Source: Cordia subcordata (Eukaryota; Streptophyta; Magnoliopsida; Boraginales; Cordiaceae). Taken from it: 64,000 bases of DNA. The stretch lies in assembly GCA_028554755.1 (NCBI GenBank), contig JAPTOF010000007.1, positions 16,539,001 to 16,603,000 on the forward strand, given 5' to 3'. The translations under genes were made by a program, and so were the position numbers. Every line of letters starts with the position of its first letter. The stretch's first letter is position 1. The notes under the pieces were generated by a model. The model ran no database searches. It saw only the letters and a program-made list of their open reading frames with translations, and was not told the DNA's origin. Below are positions 10,565 to 21,026 of this stretch, piece after piece.

Positions 10565-12755
10565 TCATAATATAAAATATTTACCTTCAATTTCAAAACA
10601 TAACCAATCACGTGAGCACATTAAAGCTTCCAATGTGTCTAGGTGAAGCCTACTTCGGTGAACGCTAACAACCCTCCCACTGGTGCTAAAAGCGGACTCC
10701 GATGCCACAGTAGATATTGGAATAGCCAAGAAATCTCGAGCAAGCAATTGTAAAGTCTCGTATTTTATGCCACCAGTCTTCCACCAACTCAAAATATCAA
10801 AATCATCTACATAAGGTATCACCCCCTCCTTCACATAATAATCAAATTCTTCCTTCACATGTGTACCAGAAACATTGGGGGTTGCTAAAAAATTAAGAAA
10901 GTCACGTGGCATGGAAGAAAAGAAGTGGCATCATCCTCTATTTGAGAAGGACCAATGGTCCTACATTCAAGACCAGAACCCGCATATTCATTCATCAAAT
11001 CATAGAAAAGAGCTTTAATTTTCTCAAGCCTAAATAGACACTCTGCTTCATCATAAAGATCCTTAAAGTAATACTCAACTGCCTTGAGTCTTAACCTAGG
11101 GTCTAAAACTGCTGTAATTGCCATAACATCACAAGTCTCCTCCCAGTACTTTTGAAACTTAATGTACATACTTTGAGCCATGCTTTTAATAATAACATTG
11201 TCTTATTCTATCCACTGACAAAGAAGTTTCCTAACTTTACAAATTTGAACAAAGCAAACATTCGAAGTCGGGTACTTTGTTCCTGAAAAGAGCTTGGTTA
11301 GTTCATGAAAAACACTAAGCTTCTCACAAATGAGCTTAGCCATTTCCCAATCTTCATCAAATGGTAGAGATGTATAATGCTTATCTCTAAAACTCAACTT
11401 TTGAAATACAGTCTTATACTCAATGGCTGTTTCAAGCATTAGGTAAGTCGAGTTCCAACGGGTTTTTACATCAAGCGCTAATTTCTTGGTACATCTCAAT
11501 TTCAATGTACGAGCCATATTCTCAAATTTTTCAACCCTTTGTTGAGAGCCTGACCAATAAAGAACACTTAAACGAATTCTCTCAATAGCCTTTTCTATGA
11601 TAGACAACCCATCCTTCACAACTAAATTTAATATATGGGCACAACATCGCATATGAAGGAGTTTTCCGTCAAGTATAGAGTTTCTAGACAACTTTTCAGA
11701 AAGAATATTGATCATACCATCATTTGAGCTACAATTATCCACTGTTACTGTGGAGATCTTGTCTTCCAAATGCCAAGACATTAATCTATCAAGCAAATTT
11801 TCAGCTAGAACGTCTGCAGTGTGTGGAGAAGGCACGTAAACAAACCTGCAAAAAAGGACAATTAAAATTAAGAAGAATAAGATATATTTATATGGTCAAG
11901 TAACAAAGAAGCCTCAGTAATGCATATATACCTCAATAGTCAACTTTGCAATTTCCAATCATCATCTACAAAGTGAGCGGTGATGCTCATGTACCCCTTT
12001 TTTTGGTTGGAAGTCCACATGTCTGTTGTAATAGCCATTCTAGCACTAGTCCGATTCAACCAATTCCCTAACTTCTCTTTTTCAATGTCATAAACCTTCA
12101 TTATATCGCTCTTTATGGTATTACGAGATACCATCTTGAAAAGTGGTTGAAGGCTTTCCACAAATCTTCTAAAACCTATATGCTCAACAATAGATAAAGA
12201 ATACCCATGCAATATTATTGCATTTGCCAACTCCCTTCTAGAAACTGCTGAATCAAATGTATAGTTGCTAAACTGAACTTTCCCATCATTTGTTTTTTTC
12301 ACCCCAATTTGCTTTTGACGCTCCATTGCTATCTCAATAGGCATGTTACTCCGTTTAGGACAATTGTTCAAATGATTATGCAAACTTTTTGTGCCCTTAT
12401 CACTACTGGCTTGTAAACGTGTATTACAATAATAACATATAGCTAAGTCTTTACCATCCTTCCTGACTTTCACCATATGGTTCCAAACTTCACTTGTTAA
12501 CTTTCGTTTTTTTGGAACAACTACCTCACTAGGCTTTAAAACAACTTTTGGATCATGTTGTAAGTTTTGACCTTGATCAGTTGAAGTATGAATTGGACCT
12601 GAAGCAGGGGCTGAAGCTAAAGTAGGGGCTGTTGATGAACTAATTTGGGTTGTAGCATTAGGGGTTGAAGCATTAGGGGCAACAAATTCACCACTTGATG
12701 GATCTGTCCTACATTCATCTTGAGCGGAAAGATTGGTGGGAGGATCCGATGACAT
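10565..12755 (-). pseudogene. hAT transposase (BED finger and RNase H-like fold), broken
   Basis: Exon 1 is 12755-11932. It has a Ser/Thr/Pro-rich N terminus, a basic PKKRK (residues 81-85), a BED zinc finger (about 88-132; C107, C110, H126/128, C132) and the first catalytic Asp in ITTDMWTSN (about 245). The intron is 11931-11846 (donor GTATAT, acceptor GCAG). Exon 2 starts at 11845 with FVYVPSPHTADVL and contains TVDNCSSND, the CCAHILNLVV block and TRWNSTYLML. The C terminus holds the hAT dimerisation region with LARDFLAIPISTVASESAFS and RSRLHLDTLEAL. Breaks: TGA at about 11943 just before the first intron; TAA at 11203-11205 in frame; and a frame change near 10890-10915, before MPRDFLNFL. 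Without these it would be a typical Ac/hAT-type protein of nearly 700 residues. Confidence 0.9.
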
Positions 12756-14545
12756 GGCCTAATTAACATTTGACATTATAATAACTAATATTACAATTAA
12801 TTCTAAAGCATACAATCAATAATCAACAATCAAAGTCAAGAAATAGAATACAAAATACCTTGATATCAGAACACAAAACAGAATAAAAAACATAAAATTT
12901 GTAAAGCAAGAAACTAGTGTTCAGTTGATTAAGCAAGAAACATAAAATTCGTAAAGCATAAAATTCGTAAAGCATAAATTCGTAAAGCAAGCATTTAACT
13001 CCTGACCCCAAATATTAAAATATATTCCTCATCTAGATTGAAAATATTTTTGGAATGAAGCATTTAACTCCTGACCCCAAATATTTTTCTTCTTCTTTTT
13101 CTTTTCTCTTTTGGTCGAATGAATCATCTAGATTGAAAATCTACCCGTAAAGCTTGTTTCAGTGCTCTGTCATGATATATTATAATGTTCTGATGTCGTT
13201 CTAAATGATACATATGAGAGTATAACACTAATCGTTTGATTCGTTTCATTACCATCTAATTTTTTGAAAAATATTAATTACAAAGATGATGATGAAGAAG
13301 AAGAAAAGAAAGATGAAACTTACAACACTGATAAAACTTTGCTTTGCTTTGCTTTGCACGGATTTCTTCACTTTTTCTTTCAGTGTGAAGTTGCAGGCTT
13401 GCGGCGGCGGAAGAGGTAGCGAAACGAAATGAAATTGTTGACTAGGGTTGGACGCTGGTGACTCACTGACTTGGTGGACTAAAGACTATTCTTTTTTAAA
13501 AAATATTTTTTTAATAAATCTTTTATTTTTAACTTTTCTTTTTGTAAGATAGTTTAAATTTTTAGCTTTTATTAGTCATCTTTTTCTTGACCAACCCAAA
13601 AAAAAAAAAGAATTATTCAGCTTTTAAGTTTTTTCTATAAAAAAATGTATATTTGATTAGTCATTTATATAATTTTAAAAACTATGTATATAAAAGATTT
13701 AAGATTTGATTAGGAAGTTATATAAAATTCAGGGTATTTTTAATTATAATTCTCAAATTAAATTAGCTATATAAGTTATAAGTGGAGTTAGATCAATGGT
13801 CTGAGATCTTTTTTTTCTTTTTCAATCTTATTTGTTTTAAATATTTTTTCTAGTACATAGTAAATCTCTTAGTTTTAAGTTTCTTTTTTAGAAAAGTGTT
13901 TAAATTTTTTGTTTTAGTTAGTGAGCTTTTCTTGATCAAAAAATAATTAGTCATTTTTTAAATTTTTCTATAAAAAAATTAAAATTTGATTAGTAAGTTA
14001 TACTAAACTAATAAATATAAAATATTTTGAGATATTGGTATAGTTTTATAAGTTAAATTTTAAAGACTAAAAGGTTAAAACTTTACTACTATCAACAAAA
14101 GTAATAATTTTTGCTTCTTTATTTATTGTATAATATACATATACATATATATAACTGCAATTAATTAATAAATGTAAAACATATTTAGATACCTATGTAA
14201 CTAAAGTTAGTGTAGCTATATAATTAGACTTAGTTTGTTATTTAGTATAATTCTAACTAAAGTTAATCATATAACTAGAATTGGTATGATTTTTGATATA
14301 ATCATATTTAAACTAATCATATAACTAGTTCTTTTATAGTTCTAACTATTATAGTTTCTTATATATTCCTAATAAGTATGCATATAAAAAATATTATCAA
14401 TATAACTATAATTAATTAATAAATATAAAATATATTGAGATATTAATATAAATTATATAATAAGGTATGGATATATATATGTGTATATATATGTACATAT
14501 ATAATTATATATATATATATATATATGTATGCATGTATGTATGTA
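12756..14545. other. hAT upstream interior, AT-rich with short repeats
   Basis: This holds the presumed transposase promoter and leader. AAAGCATAAATTCGTAAAGC-type short repeats lie at about 12890-12990, with the 5-bp repeat TTTGC at 13331-13357. A degenerate duplication is visible: 13560-13690 resembles 13905-14000 (both with TTTTTCTATAAAAAAAT and GATTAGTMAGTTATA-like text). A TA-rich microsatellite lies at about 14460-14545. No other gene is seen. Confidence 0.5.
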
Positions 14546-14756
14546 CACGGTACAGTACCGGGTATCGTTCCGGGTACCCGGAGGTCACTCCCAGTTCCGT
14601 CCCAAACCCTAACGGGTATTTTTATTCGTTCTGGGCTCTTAACGGGATGGATTTTTATCGGATTTTTAGCGGGTCGGCCGTGTCGGGTACCCTAAGTCAC
14701 TCGTCTCGTTGCCATCCCTATGCATACAGCGACCCCAAGGAGCCCCTTATGAACTT

Positions 14757-15695
14757 GGATTTTTTTTAAATGACTCAAAATTTAAAATCTACAACAAAAA
14801 TAACCTTGTTTTGAAATGGTTTTTAAAAAATAGTCTTTTCGCTTTTTGAATAGTTGATTTCGACTTTTGAATTAATGAAAATGCTGCAATTAACAGTACC
14901 ACAAATGTCGGCTTTTGAATAGCCGAAATAAGCTATTCAATAGCCGAACCACATATGAACTTGGATTTAAAAAAAAAATGACTTAAATTTTAAAATCTAT
15001 AATGAAAATAGCCTTGTTTTGAAATGGTTTTCAAAAAAAGTCTTTTCGGCTTTGTTGCAATTAACGGTACCACAATTTAGGTTTTTAAATAGCCTATTTC
15101 GGCCGAAATTGGCACGCTTCCCGCAATGCATTCAAGTCGGTCAAAATTTGGCTTTTGAATAGCCTATTTCGGCTATTTAAAAGAAGAAAATTGTAGTACT
15201 GTTAACTGCAACACTATAATTAACAGTACTACAATTTTTTGCTTTTAAATAGCCGAAATAGGCTATTCAAAAGCCAAATTTTGACCGACATGAAGGCATT
15301 GCGGAAAACGTGCCAATTTCGACTAAAAAGCCAAATTTTGACAAACTTGAATACATTGCGGGAAGCGTGCCAATTTCAGCGTTGGTCAAAATTTGGCTTT
15401 TGGTTGAAATTGGCACGTTTTTCGCAATGCATTCAAGTTGGTCAAAATTTGGCTTTTGGTCGAAATTGGTACGTTTTCCACAATGCATTCAAGTTGGTCA
15501 AATTTTGGTTTTTGAGTAGCCTATTTTGGCTATTCAAAACAGAAAATTGTGGTAGGGTTAATTGTAGTATTTTTGTTGATTCAAAAGTCGAAATCGGCTA
15601 TCCAAAAGTCAAAAAAATTATTTTTAAAAAACTATTTCAAAACATGGCTATTTTTATTATAAATTTTAAATTTTGAGTCATTTTTTTTTAAATCC
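14757..15695. mobile_element. Non-autonomous foldback element, MULE-MITE-like, with duplicated left end
   Basis: The left end (GGATTTTTTTTAAATGACTC) and the reverse complement of the right end match over about 130 bp. The left end occurs twice, at 14757 and 14963, each preceded by TATGAACTT, so about 206 bp is tandemly duplicated. The interior is built from palindromes of the type TTTGAATAGCCGAAATCGGC and from inverted tandem units of about 55 bp (15270-15510). No convincing TSD is seen (TATGAACTT against AATTTTCTT). Open frames here are repeat artefacts. Confidence 0.65.
15270..15510. repeat. Inverted tandem repeat forming a long hairpin
   Basis: Two leftward units followed by two rightward units share a block containing TTGGCACGTTTTTCGCAATG, then a TTCAAGTTGGTCAAAATTTG block. 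The centre of symmetry is about 15388. A transcript would fold into a stem of about 110 bp. A fifth related unit lies at 15097-15160. Confidence 0.7.
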
Positions 15696-15865
15696 AATTT
15701 TCTTCGCAGCAAGAAAACAATGCAGATAGTGCAATTACACTTGCTAAACAGTAGTCTTTGTATGGCTGCAGATTAATGGTGTCGCATCAACAGCGTACCA
15801 TCCTTGCACGGTGAACTTTCTGTGGTGTCGATTAACTTTTGGCGTGCAAGAATGGTACGTTGTGG
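15696..15865. other. Short spacer between two foldback elements
   Basis: About 160 bp of ordinary composition with an imperfect inverted repeat (CAGCGTACCATCCTTGCACG at about 15790 against the segment near 15843-15860). The 9-bp TSD of the next element is at 15857-15865. Confidence 0.4.
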
Positions 15866-16414
15866 GGATTTTTTTTACAAATAATACAATTTAAATAATT
15901 AATTTAAAAAATAATTTTGTTTTTTGCTGGTTTCAAAACTAGCACCTTCAATTTTTCAATAAATGAAATCGGGTATTAAAAAACAAAACGTGCAAAATAT
16001 TTCCCAACCAATTTTCGGCTATTGAATAGCCAAATATATTTTCGGCTATTGAATAGTCGAAAAATCCTGCAGCATATATTCCCCTGACAACCTAGCAGAT
16101 TCCTAGTTTTATAGCAAAACGTTCGGTTATTGAATAGCCGAAATCGGCTATTCAATAACAGAAAGCATGAAAATCGAGGCCATTAAATATTGTGCCGTTA
16201 CACCAGATTTTTCGGCTTTGGAATAGTCAAAATCGGCTATTCAAAAGCCGAAAAATCTGCGGTTACGATACACTGTGTATTTTATACATTTTTATTTTTT
16301 GAATACCTGATTTTATTTATTGAAAAACCGAAAGTGCTATTTTTGAAACCCAACTAAAAATAAGACTATTTTTTAAATTAATTATTTAAATTGTGTTATT
16401 TGTAAAAAAAATCC
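15866..16414. mobile_element. MULE-like MITE with 9-bp TSD
   Basis: A 549-bp element whose ends begin GGATTTTTTTTACAAATAA and form TIRs of about 130 bp. It is flanked by ACGTTGTGG (15857-15865) and ACGTTGTGA (16415-16423), a 9-bp TSD with one mismatch. The interior holds palindromes of the type ATTGAATAGCCGAAA, related to the element at 14757-15695. It has no coding capacity. Confidence 0.8.
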
Positions 16415-17161
16415 ACGTTGTGATCACCCTATACGGCAATGATATATATATATATATTCCGGAAAGGTAGGCTGAGGGAAGGCTTTTTATCACCGTATCT
16501 GACTTCTTTTATCTTTTTGTAATAAGACTTAGATTGGTACATGAATCTTCGAATACAGCCCAACGATTAATGGTTAACCAAAAGATTTGTGCACCCCTAT
16601 TACTTTTTTTTTGGGGGTAAAATATTACTTTTCTTTTGATCGAGTGTTTCTCCTCCAAAAGACTATTACAAAAAAATTAAATATTGCGAAATGATTTAAA
16701 TCATTTCATTAAATTAAGTGTGGTATAGTAGTGATAGCACGTTACAAAAGCAGTTCATAAGTCTGAAAAATCGAGCACTTTCGAACCCGCACGGGTCAAG
16801 ACTCGGTTACTTTTCTCTTTCTTCTTTTTTTTTTTTTTTTTTCTATATCATCAAGTTATTTTTTAATAGAATAATTCAACTTTTCAGATAGCTCATTTTT
16901 GGAGCTTGATTTTTCAACTGTTGCTTACTGTTCTTCCAGCTACGTCATAAAGAAACAACTTTTGATTCAGTTACATTCCTCAACGATAGCTAATGCTCGA
17001 ATTTTAATCTACGCTCTAAGATACGTTTTTCTTTGTCGAACTGTTAAGTTAGATTATAATACAAAATAATATGTGTTGACTAGATCGAAAAACTTGATCA
17101 CAGAAGGACCATGAGACCGCTACTAATAAATGCAACCACAACTTAGAGGGTAAAATACATA
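16415..17161. other. Intergenic DNA
   Basis: No gene is seen. A short TA microsatellite lies at 16442-16456 and a T-run at 16825-16842. Confidence 0.4.
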
Positions 17162-17390
17162 GGGTAGCTTTTCCATTAATTCAGACGGATGCTAGTTCAC
17201 AAAAAAAATTATAGTTTTTAAATAAAAATTTATAAGTTATGAACAAAAATTTGTAGATCAAGAATAAAATTTTGTAAGTCAAGAACAAAAATTTTTACCT
17301 ACAAACTTTTGTTCTTCTTACAAATTTTTGTTCAAAAATTACAAATTCTTTTATGGCTGATATCATTTCGCATCGATGGAAGAGCTACCC
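17162..17390. mobile_element. Small foldback MITE, hAT-like
   Basis: A 229-bp element with ends GGGTAGCTTTTCCAT and GGGTAGCTCTTCCAT. The interior is a long AT-rich foldback (AACAAAAATTTGTA-type arms, 17210-17350). The flanks AATACATA (17154-17161) and AATATATA (17391-17398) match at seven of eight positions, as expected of an old 8-bp TSD. Confidence 0.65.
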
Positions 17391-20300
17391 AATATATATT
17401 ATCTCTATCTAATTAGTTGATTATTCTCTATATTTAAAACTTATCATATTACCTCTCTATATTTTTTAAAAGGTGGCATATAATCCTTTATCTTAAATTT
17501 TTTTTAATAAAAAATTAACTTATTGACCATTATATGAGCTTTTTTATTTTTTATTTTGCATATATGAGTATTAAAATTTTAATATGTTATATATTTTCAC
17601 AAAAATATTGATACTTTTATTAACGACGTTCAGATAATAACAAAAAAAAAAGATTCGATTATGCTACTTTTTGAAAAGTATAATAAGGTAATGTGATAAG
17701 TGGAAAAATCAGAAGGAGTAATTAGCTAATCAGGCACACCATAAAGGGTAATCAGCTAATTAAACAAATTACATAGGGTTTTAAAATATGTACTTTTAGA
17801 AGTACATTTGAAAGGGTTAATGTGATAATTTTTAAACATATTACGTTTTAAAAGCATAAAAGATTAATGTCATAAAATTTTAAAATATAGAAAATAATTA
17901 ACTAATTAAATAAATTACAAAAAGATAATATTATAATGTTATTGATATGCAATTAAAAAGAGTAAGAGAGTTACAATAGCAAAGATAATTTGAATCTTTC
18001 TCGTTAAAAGAAAGATACCCAAGGCAGGTAAAGCAAATACTTGCTGCAACTTGTCACTGATGAGACTTGTCGTTTACGAATTTTATTTTTCTTCTCGGTA
18101 GAATCAAAGGAGATTAACTAATGGCCACAAAAGGAAGAAAAAAAATCAATGGAGATTTTTAAATGACAGGGCCGTACTGCTGCAAATTTGTGGTATTGTT
18201 TTGTAATTTCCATAGGCCCCAGGCTCCATGTCCCCGTGGTCCATCTTCCGCACATGATTGTGCAAGTGCACGGCCATTTTAATACACCTAAAGTCAGTCT
18301 TGTATTTATAAAAACGGAAAAAACGCTCGTCCATCTAGATACATGCAACTATGTGGATGAAAATGACTAAGTTTAATGATTTTATGAGGCCTTTAATTAC
18401 AGCATTCTCTTGCTTCCGGGTCCTTTTCGTTTCTCTTAGATGTAGGTGTTCGTTCTATTTTGATTGGTACCTTCGATGCAATGTATCATTGATACGTGCT
18501 CGCTCTATTTTGATTGCCACCTTTGAAATATCATATCATTGGTGGGACTCACACGTGTAAGACCCACCAATATGTGAGAAATTAATGATTGGTCTGGGTA
18601 CAATCACGAGCGTCACCCATAAACCATCCTTATCCTACAATAGCAATTCGCTAAGAGTGTCAGATGAGATTGGGATCCCTTCCTCCGAATTGGATTAATT
18701 GTCTCCGTTTGAGTTGTTTAAAATTCTGAACGTTGCGTTTGAATCCAACAAAGTGGGTTAATTTTTCCTGTTTAAGGAATTTTCCTATTTTACTGGCCAC
18801 CCAAAAAAAAAAAAAAAAGTCTCTCATAAAACTCTCAACAAACTAGGGAGCCTCAAAATTTTTTTGGTGTACTAGATTTGACAAGTCAAAAAATCCTCTT
18901 TATCTTCCTAGTAACGATCAATTTAATCTTTGGAGATTTTAAAAAATATCGCAACTATTTTATTAATTAAATTTATAAACTTACTAGCTTATACATTAAT
19001 ATATTTAATTAATTATTTTATTAATATTATAAAAATAAAAAATTAAAGTAAAAATGAATATCAGTGTTAGATTTTTTAATATATCGTTTAATTTCTTTAA
19101 GAAAAAGAAAATATTATATATAAAAAATAAATAAAAACACAAAACCTGAAATTAAATAGGAAGTGAAGAAGTAAAGATAATCTTAGAATAAAGCTAAAAG
19201 TCTCATAGCTAGTTTGGCATTCCGTTGAAAATTTAGTTTTGTGAAAAGGCCTTTTTTCAAATGGATTTTTAGCCAAATGAACTTTTGGTGAAAACAAAAA
19301 TATATTTAGTTATTTTTATGTGAAATAAACTTTTACCAAATGAGATAGCAATTGGTTTTATATTTAGAATTGATTATTGCTTGCCTAAATTACTGAAAAG
19401 GATATTTTGAAACTAATATTATTTGTTTTCTATAACATACTATTTTATTTATTTTTTCACTTGATTGAAAAATTCTCTAAAAAAAATTTATAGTTATGAT
19501 TCAAAATATTAATAATAAAAATAAGAATATTTTAACAAAAGTATAACCAAAGATCATTACAATTTAATGAGAAGCTAAGAACTTGAATAAAACAAAAGAG
19601 GAATCGGAAAAAGAAAGGTAATCATTGGCATAATGAAAAACTAAAGAGGACGTATTTGTTCAAAAAATAACTTAACACAGCGTTGCCAAAACAATAAACA
19701 GAAAAATTAAAAATTTTAACTTTCTTCTTTTAGCCCAAAACTTAGTTGACTTTTAATCAAAACCAACTTCTAAAATAGTAAAACCAAACACCCTTTTTTT
19801 ATTTACACGAATTTTTAAAGTCTAAAAGTCAATTTAGTTCTCCAAAATGGAAAAACAAACCGGCTTTAAGTAAATAAGTTGTTGGAGTAAAATTAAAATA
19901 AAAAACCCATATACAAAAAGAATAAAATTAACTATTTAGATATATGAAAAAAAATAAGGAAGCTAATGAAATTAGTCTTTCCAAATCTCCATTTTGATCT
20001 TTGACCAAAAAAAAAAATCTCCATTTTGATCACAGTCATATACCGGAGATATTGAATTTCACTACTTTCACCAAGCTTTGTTTTCTTTTCTTTTTTCCAC
20101 TAGCTTAATGTCCAATTGAATTTCACTATTTTCACCGCGCTTTTTTTTTTCTTTACATTTAATTTTATGCATTGAGTTCCAAAAGCACATGCAACTTTGC
20201 CCCCCTGAAATAATCTTTGAATCCAAGTTTTTCAAGGGAAAAATGATCCTTCGACCGATTCACACTCGAATGAGAAAAAAATAAAGAAAATGATTGTAGC

Positions 20301-20750
20301 ACTTTCATACAATTTTTCGCAATCTTCTTAATTCGGCGATCTTTTAACCAAAAAAGATGAGAGAAGCAAAAATTGACAATCAAAATATTTTACATAATTC
20401 TAAACATAGCTTCATCATAACAATGAATATTAAGTTTGCAAAATACTAAAATAACCTGTAATTACAATTATCTTTTCCTTTTCTCCGACGAAAAGAACGA
20501 ATCGTAAAATTTATTTATTGTTTCTTTCACTTTGTTTTTCTTTTACAATATAACGAAAACAGGCACTTTCTTTCCTTTTCTCCATTATTTACTTCCTCTA
20601 CCCTACTTTTCTTTATATTTTCTTTCCCACACAGATACATATATAGCATAAAGCAAACAACTAAGAGCATGATATTTACATGGATCTTGGTTAAGAATAT
20701 CATCACTCCATTCATTATTAACTATAAAAAACAACCAACAATTTGAAACA
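17391..20750. other. AT-rich intergenic region downstream of the NDA gene
   Basis: About 3.4 kb with no supported gene. Imperfect direct repeats are present: GTTCTATTTTGATTG-type text at 18453-18520, CTCCATTTTGATC twice near 19985-20030, and ATTGAATTTCACTA twice (20053, 20117). The stretch 19200-19870 is probably decayed MITE material. Short open frames at 18118-18560 show no family signal. Confidence 0.4.
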
Positions 20751-20759
20751 CTTTGAATG

Positions 20760-21026
20760 AACTGTTTTCTGCTACAATAACTTCTTCAGGATCTTGTGGG
20801 TATATCATTGTTCCTCCATCATCACTTCAAGATGAATAATGAATTCCTTTGCTACTTCAACGGTGTAGCTCCATAATAACAGGAAGGCGCGGATCGAGAA
20901 ACAATCTCGTATTGCAGAGTCCATTAAGAAATATCCATAGCCAACTGAATGATATACACTAAATTCCCAGATGAGAATAGTTTACAAGAATGAAAATAGA
21001 GATTTGAGGAGTCATCATGATCATAC
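20760..21026 (-). other. Probable 3' UTR of the NDA gene
   Basis: The sequence after the stop codon at 21027-21029 is less AT-biased than the region beyond it. A GTATG directly after the stop could be a donor of a 3'-UTR intron. The end point is a guess. Confidence 0.25.

Larger units (their letters stand above)
9809..14720 (-). mobile_element. Complete hAT-superfamily DNA transposon with decayed transposase
   Basis: The element is 4,912 bp, flanked by a perfect 8-bp TSD, TGCATACA, at 9801-9808 and 14721-14728. Both ends read TAGGGATGGCAACG and form a 22-bp TIR with two mismatches. Just inside, both ends carry GGGTACCC/CCGGGTA motifs within GC-rich blocks (9815-9970 and 14545-14700), unlike the AT-rich interior. 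The transposase lies on the minus strand at 10565-12755. The region 12756-14545 is its AT-rich upstream part. Confidence 0.95.

Noticed and set aside
15239..15676. 145-residue plus-strand open frame and overlapping frames
   Set aside because: Lies inside the inverted tandem units of a foldback element; the protein is only a translation of the repeat.
18118..18560. Small gene suggested by several overlapping frames
   Set aside because: No domain, no consistent start or splice signals, and frames on both strands are equally long.
19200..19870. A bounded hAT-type MITE (TAGTTTGGCATTCCG start, ACCAAACACCC end)
   Set aside because: The two ends do not pair convincingly and no 8-bp TSD was found; left as general repeat debris.
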